Shown here: piece by piece, positions 5,858-8,778 of the stretch
Layout: every line of letters starts with the position of its first letter
How positions within the stretch are numbered: the stretch's first letter is position 1
DNA from: Solobacterium sp. UBA1789
GTDB lineage: Bacteria > Bacillota_I > Bacilli_A > Erysipelotrichales > Erysipelotrichaceae
DNA: 8,778 nucleotides
Direction of reading: 5' to 3'
Assembly (NCBI GenBank): GCA_002314515.1
Contig: DCGB01000101.1
Span: 1 to 8,778 of the forward strand
Made by a program: the position numbers and the translations under genes
The notes under the pieces: generated by a model
What the model was told of the DNA's origin: nothing
Database searches by the model: none
Seen by the model: only the letters and a program-made list of their open reading frames with translations

Positions 5858-7645
5858 ATGAGCGGCATTAGTTTAAAGAGCAAGAACTTTATTGAAGGTA
5901 TGCGCCTGTTTGAGGACGAGAGAAAGATCGATCCAGAATTTGTCATTGAGACTTTGAAAGAGGCCATCGCCAAGACTTATCAGAAGCACATTGATGCACC
6001 TGCAGCCCAGATCAGGGTTGATATGGATGGTAAAGAGTTACATGTCTATCATCAGCTAGAGGTTGTTGATGATGAGTCTGATAATTTTGATGAGACTTTG
6101 GATATTCTTTTCAGTGAAGCCAAGGAACTAAATCCGGATATTAAGATTGGTGACACATTGGAAAGAGAAGTTGATTTTAATGAAATAGGACGTACCAGCA
6201 TTAATGTTGCCAAACAGATGTTAAAACAGCGCATTAAGGAATATGAAAAACAGCGTGTTTATGATGAATATAAGGGTAAAGAGTCCGAATTGATCAATGG
6301 TATCATCAAAACTGTTGAAGATAAATTTGTCCTGGTTGATATTAAAACAACTATTGGTATCTTATTGCGTTCTGAACAGATTCCAGGTGAAATCTATCGC
6401 GAGGGTCAGACTATCAGAACCATCATTAAAGAAGTTTCAAAGAATTCCAAGGGTTCTCAGGTTGTTTTGTCAAGAGCTGATGCAATGTTTGTCCGTCGTT
6501 TATTTGAAAAAGAAGTACCGGAAATTCAGCAGGGTGCTGTTGAAATCAAGGCTATTGCCCGTGAAGCTGGTGAACGTACAAAGATGGCTGTCTATTCCCG
6601 CATGGAAGATGTTGATCCAATTGGTGCCTGTATTGGTCCTCGTGGTACCCGTGTTCAGGCGGTAATCAGTGAGGTAAAGGGTGAAAAGATCGATGTTTTT
6701 GAATGGAATGATGATATTGGCGAACTGGTTAAGAATGCACTCTCACCAGCAGAAGTCAAGGCTTGTTTCTATTCCAGTTCTCTGATTGATCCAGATATGA
6801 CAGATGAAGATATTGAAAAATATCAGCGTCATAACAATATGCCACTGGTTGTTGTTGTCGATGATGATAAATTATCTATTGCCATCGGTAAAAAGGGTAA
6901 GAATGCCAAGCTGGCAGTTAAGTTAACTAATCGTAAGATTGATATCAAGACAAAGAGCGATATCGAAGCTTTAGGTATTGATATTGAAAGAGAAGTTGCC
7001 AACTTCAAGGTAGACCAGGCTCGTATCATTAAGGAAAAGGAAATGAAGAAGTTCCTTGAACTGCAGGAAGAGGCTATGAAGCGTAAGGCTGAATTCGATG
7101 AAGAACTGGCTCAGAATGATACCGGCATGATTGAAGAAGTCTTCGATGAAATGGAAACTGCTCCAGAAGAGATTACAATTGTTGAACTCAAGGAAGCTGA
7201 AGAACAGCAGCTGACTGAAGAAAATGTTGTCGAAGAAGAAGCTGTTGAAGAAGAAGCTGTTGTCGAAGAAGAAAAAGAAGAAGAAACAGTTGAAACTGTT
7301 GAAGAGACTGCAGCCGTTGAAGAAGTCAAGAAGGAAAATAAGCGTAAGACACTGGTTCCTAAGACTGACTATGTTTCCAAGTTTGAAAACTTTGCAGACG
7401 CATCCAAAAAAGAAGAAAAAGTTGAATTCAAGAAACGTCGTCGTAACAAAGATGACGAAGACAGACGTCTTCGTGCCAAGGATCTGGAGAAGAAGGAATA
7501 TGATGAGGATGTTAAGCCAATCTATTCTGATGAAGAACTTGAAGAAATCAGAAGACACGAAGAAGAACTCGAAGAAGATAGCTGGATCAATGATGAAATC
7601 GACTTCGATGAATACGATGATTACTACGATGAGGATAAGCGATGA
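5858..7645 (+). CDS. nusA: Transcription termination/antitermination factor NusA with long acidic C-terminal extension
   Basis: NusA binds RNA polymerase and nascent RNA and controls pausing and termination. The product has 595 residues, against about 370 in Bacillus. Visible order: polymerase-binding N-terminal domain (1 to about 125, including GRTSINVAKQMLKQRI at 111-126), S1 domain (about 139-205), KH1 with GPRG at 260-263, and KH2 with GKKG at 344-347. The linker between the KH domains (about 301-338) looks roughly 18 residues longer than in Bacillus. After about residue 375 comes a 220-residue charged extension. It has a predicted-helical E/K-rich part (380-420), a Glu/Val-rich stretch with two exact EEEAV units (459-468), a basic patch (KKRRRN, 525-530) and a strongly acidic, tyrosine-containing tail (577-593). 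It does not resemble the acidic-repeat domains of E. coli NusA. ATG 5858 has a strong ribosome-binding site. The stop overlaps ylxR as ATGA. Confidence 0.97.
   Translation: MSGISLKSKNFIEGMRLFEDERKIDPEFVIETLKEAIAKTYQKHIDAPAAQIRVDMDGKELHVYHQLEVVDDESDNFDETLDILFSEAKELNPDIKIGDTLEREVDFNEIGRTSINVAKQMLKQRIKEYEKQRVYDEYKGKESELINGIIKTVEDKFVLVDIKTTIGILLRSEQIPGEIYREGQTIRTIIKEVSKNSKGSQVVLSRADAMFVRRLFEKEVPEIQQGAVEIKAIAREAGERTKMAVYSRMEDVDPIGACIGPRGTRVQAVISEVKGEKIDVFEWNDDIGELVKNALSPAEVKACFYSSSLIDPDMTDEDIEKYQRHNNMPLVVVVDDDKLSIAIGKKGKNAKLAVKLTNRKIDIKTKSDIEALGIDIEREVANFKVDQARIIKEKEMKKFLELQEEAMKRKAEFDEELAQNDTGMIEEVFDEMETAPEEITIVELKEAEEQQLTEENVVEEEAVEEEAVVEEEKEEETVETVEETAAVEEVKKENKRKTLVPKTDYVSKFENFADASKKEEKVEFKKRRRNKDDEDRRLRAKDLEKKEYDEDVKPIYSDEELEEIRRHEEELEEDSWINDEIDFDEYDDYYDEDKR
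7232..7261 (+). repeat. Two perfect 15-bp in-frame tandem repeats in nusA
   Basis: The unit GAAGAAGAAGCTGTT occurs twice in a row (7232-7246 and 7247-7261), encoding EEEAV twice. Similar imperfect units continue to about 7325 (VEEEK, EEETV, ETVEE). The unit length is a multiple of three, so copy-number change would alter the length of the NusA tail without breaking the frame. Confidence 0.8.
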
Positions 7646-7899
7646 AAAAAATCCCTATGCGTAAGTGTCTGGCAACAAACGAATCTTTTCCAAAAAAAGA
7701 ACTGTTGCGAATTGTCAGAACTCCGGAGGGTGAGGTAAAAGTTGATTTGACGGGTAAACTAAATGGCAAGGGTGCCTATATTTCCCGTTCAATGGTGGCT
7801 TTGGAGATTCTGAAAAAGAAAAAACTATTGAATAGGGCTTTGGAAATGGAAATTCCTGAGGAAGTTTATCAGGAGATTGAAAGTGTGATTAATGGCTGA
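7642..7899 (+). CDS. ylxR: YlxR family RNA-binding protein (RNase P modulator RnpM)
   Basis: This is a small basic protein of 85 residues with the YlxR (DUF448) signature: MRKCLATNESFPKKELLRIV at 6-25, the VDLTGKLNGKGAYIS loop at 34-48 and a C-terminal lysine-rich helix. In Bacillus subtilis the homologue has been described as a modulator of RNase P activity and renamed RnpM; that function is carried over here from the family and not visible in the sequence. Residues K8 and C9 and the GKGAY turn, which are typical of the family, are present. It starts at an ATGA overlap with nusA, and GAGG (7631-7634) serves as ribosome-binding site within the nusA coding end. Location between nusA and infB is the classical one. 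Confidence 0.93.
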   Translation: MKKIPMRKCLATNESFPKKELLRIVRTPEGEVKVDLTGKLNGKGAYISRSMVALEILKKKKLLNRALEMEIPEEVYQEIESVING

Positions 7900-8194
7900 T
7901 GTTCTAAATCTTCTGGGCCTGGCTTATCGGGCTGGGAAGCTGGTCTTTGGTGAGGATACTTTAAATAGAATGAATAAATTGAATTTTCTCTTTATTGCCA
8001 GTGATTCTTCATCAAAGACAATTGAACGTTATCTAAAAAAAGTTGAATATTACGACTTGCCTTATTCAATTGCATATGATCACACAGAACTGTCAAGGGC
8101 CTTGGGCAAGGACAATATCCATATTGTTGGCATTGCTGACAGGGGCTTTGGACAGAGTATTATCAAAAAAATAAAGGAGGGCTCAGATGGCTAA
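7892..8194 (+). CDS. ylxQ: YlxQ, L7Ae/L30e-family RNA-binding protein
   Basis: This protein has 100 residues and a single L7Ae-type alpha/beta fold. It begins with LNLLGLAYRAGKLVFGED (5-22), the family's opening RNA-binding helix, followed by the FLFIASDSSSKTIERYLKK strand and helix (32-50) and IHIVGIADRGFGQSIIKKI near the end. Family members bind kink-turn RNA. The Bacillus homologue, also called RplGA, is thought to be a ribosome- or RNA-associated accessory protein; its precise role here is unknown. The ATG at 7892 overlaps the ylxR end by eight bases. The nearest purine-rich site (AGGAG at 7871-7875) is about 16 nt away, too far to be ideal, so translation probably depends on ribosomes leaving ylxR. 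Confidence 0.92.
   Translation: MADVLNLLGLAYRAGKLVFGEDTLNRMNKLNFLFIASDSSSKTIERYLKKVEYYDLPYSIAYDHTELSRALGKDNIHIVGIADRGFGQSIIKKIKEGSDG
8173..8181 (+). promoter_or_regulatory. Strong infB ribosome-binding site inside ylxQ
   Basis: AAAGGAGGG, almost the full complement of the 16S rRNA 3' end, lies six to seven bases before the infB ATG at 8187 and within the final codons of ylxQ. It is the best ribosome-binding site in the window, consistent with the high demand for IF2. Confidence 0.85.
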
Positions 8195-8778
8195 ACAGAC
8201 ATTTAAGAAACATAACAATAAGAAAAATCAGCACTTTAATAACGAGCCACGTAAGCCACAAGAAAAAGTTGAAGCCATAAGTTATTCCGAAGGCATAACT
8301 GTTGGTGAACTTGCGACTAAAATCAACCATACTTCAAGTGATATTATCAAATTACTCTTCATGCTGGGTAAAATGGTAACTATTAATTCACCTTTGGATG
8401 ATGAGAATCTTGAACTCATCTGTATGGAATATGGAATTACTGCTACCAAAGAAGAACCAAAGGATGATGAATCACTGGTTGATGATGAAATTGATGATCC
8501 AAAAGATTTGATGGAACGTCCACCAATTGTCACTATCATGGGACATGTTGACCACGGTAAGACAACTTTACTGGATACTATCCGTAAGTCTAATGTCGTA
8601 GATGGAGAATTTGGTGGTATCACTCAGCATATTGGTGCCTATCAGGTTAGAGTTAACAACAAGTTTGTTACTTTCTTAGATACACCAGGTCATGAAGCAT
8701 TTACAGCTATGCGTGCCCGTGGTGCCAGTGTTACCGATGTTTCTATTGTTGTTGTTGCAGCTGATGATGGTGTTATGC
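8187..8778 (+). CDS. infB: Translation initiation factor IF-2, N-terminal part
   Basis: IF2 is the GTPase that places initiator tRNA on the ribosome and promotes subunit joining. About 197 codons are visible and the gene runs off the right edge. A short Lys/Asn/Gln-rich start (1 to about 30) is followed by one IF2N module (about 33-86, VGELATKINHTSSDIIKLLF), an acidic linker, and then the GTPase domain. The P-loop is GHVDHGKT (119-126), the G2 region is GGITQHIGAY, and the G3 motif is DTPGH (165-169) followed by the family-typical EAFTAMRARGA. Only 118 residues precede the P-loop, far fewer than in E. coli and clearly fewer than in Bacillus. The gene overlaps ylxQ by eight bases and has its own strong ribosome-binding site. 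The NKxD motif and domains II-IV are beyond the window. Confidence 0.97.
   Translation, partial: MAKQTFKKHNNKKNQHFNNEPRKPQEKVEAISYSEGITVGELATKINHTSSDIIKLLFMLGKMVTINSPLDDENLELICMEYGITATKEEPKDDESLVDDEIDDPKDLMERPPIVTIMGHVDHGKTTLLDTIRKSNVVDGEFGGITQHIGAYQVRVNNKFVTFLDTPGHEAFTAMRARGASVTDVSIVVVAADDGVM

Noticed and set aside
6971..7558. Long open frame on the minus strand, 195 codons, Phe-rich
   Set aside because: It is the antisense reading of the GAA/AAG-rich nusA tail, which lacks stops on the opposite strand by composition. The product is low-complexity and has no ribosome-binding context.
7224..7664. Lys-rich open frame on the + strand overlapping nusA in another frame
   Set aside because: It is a frame shift of GAA repeats into AAG/AGA codons. 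The nusA frame has conserved domains and a clean junction with ylxR.
8282..8623. Minus-strand open frame of 113 codons opposite infB
   Set aside because: It is Ser-rich, recognisably antisense of GAT/GAA codons, and lies opposite the conserved IF2 GTPase domain.
1..8778. Search for tRNA, rRNA, CRISPR arrays, insertion sequences, phage genes or defence systems
   Set aside because: Coding sequence of conserved housekeeping genes fills almost the whole window, and I saw no repeats, transposase motifs or unexplained genes that would support such a call.

Overview
The window is a compact block of core information-processing genes, all on the + strand, from a low-GC member of the Bacillota. A complete, well conserved PolC-type DNA polymerase III, which is characteristic of this phylum, supports that placement. 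TGA is used as a real stop (recG, rnc, nusA and ylxR all end in it) and Trp is TGG, so the genetic code is the standard one and not that of Mycoplasma. The short IF2 N-terminus, the long acidic NusA tail and the direct recG-rnc-polC order suggest the Erysipelotrichia or a relative close to the Mollicutes. That finer placement is inference.

Layout. 1-221 is the C-terminal end of recG (helicase for stalled forks). After 22 nt comes rnc (RNase III, 244-924), which overlaps polC (921-5321) by four bases (ATGA). A 89-nt gap follows (5322-5410 if rimP starts at its TTG). It is the only non-coding stretch with obvious regulatory content: a good sigma-A-type promoter, a perfect 10-bp stem-loop with a GAAA loop and an interrupted T-tract, and then a GGAGG ribosome-binding site before a TTG start. 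From there runs the conserved nusA-infB operon: rimP (5411-5845), nusA (5858-7645), ylxR/rnpM (7642-7899), ylxQ (L7Ae family, 7892-8194) and the start of infB (8187 to the window edge). The last four genes overlap each other by 4 or 8 nt.

How the genes work together. The second operon joins 30S maturation (RimP), transcription elongation and termination (NusA), RNA-binding accessory proteins (YlxR, YlxQ) and translation initiation (IF2). The first group joins replication and repair (RecG, PolC) with RNA processing (RNase III). No gap exceeds 300 nt, and I see no mobile elements, tRNA or rRNA genes, or CRISPR arrays.

I found no new multi-gene system; the gene content is housekeeping. The points most worth a second look are the rimP-nusA leader (possible NusA-dependent attenuator), the roughly 220-residue charged extension of NusA with an in-frame 15-bp tandem repeat, an insertion between the NusA KH domains, the very short IF2 N-terminal region, the rnc-polC ATGA junction, and a near-perfect palindrome just inside polC.
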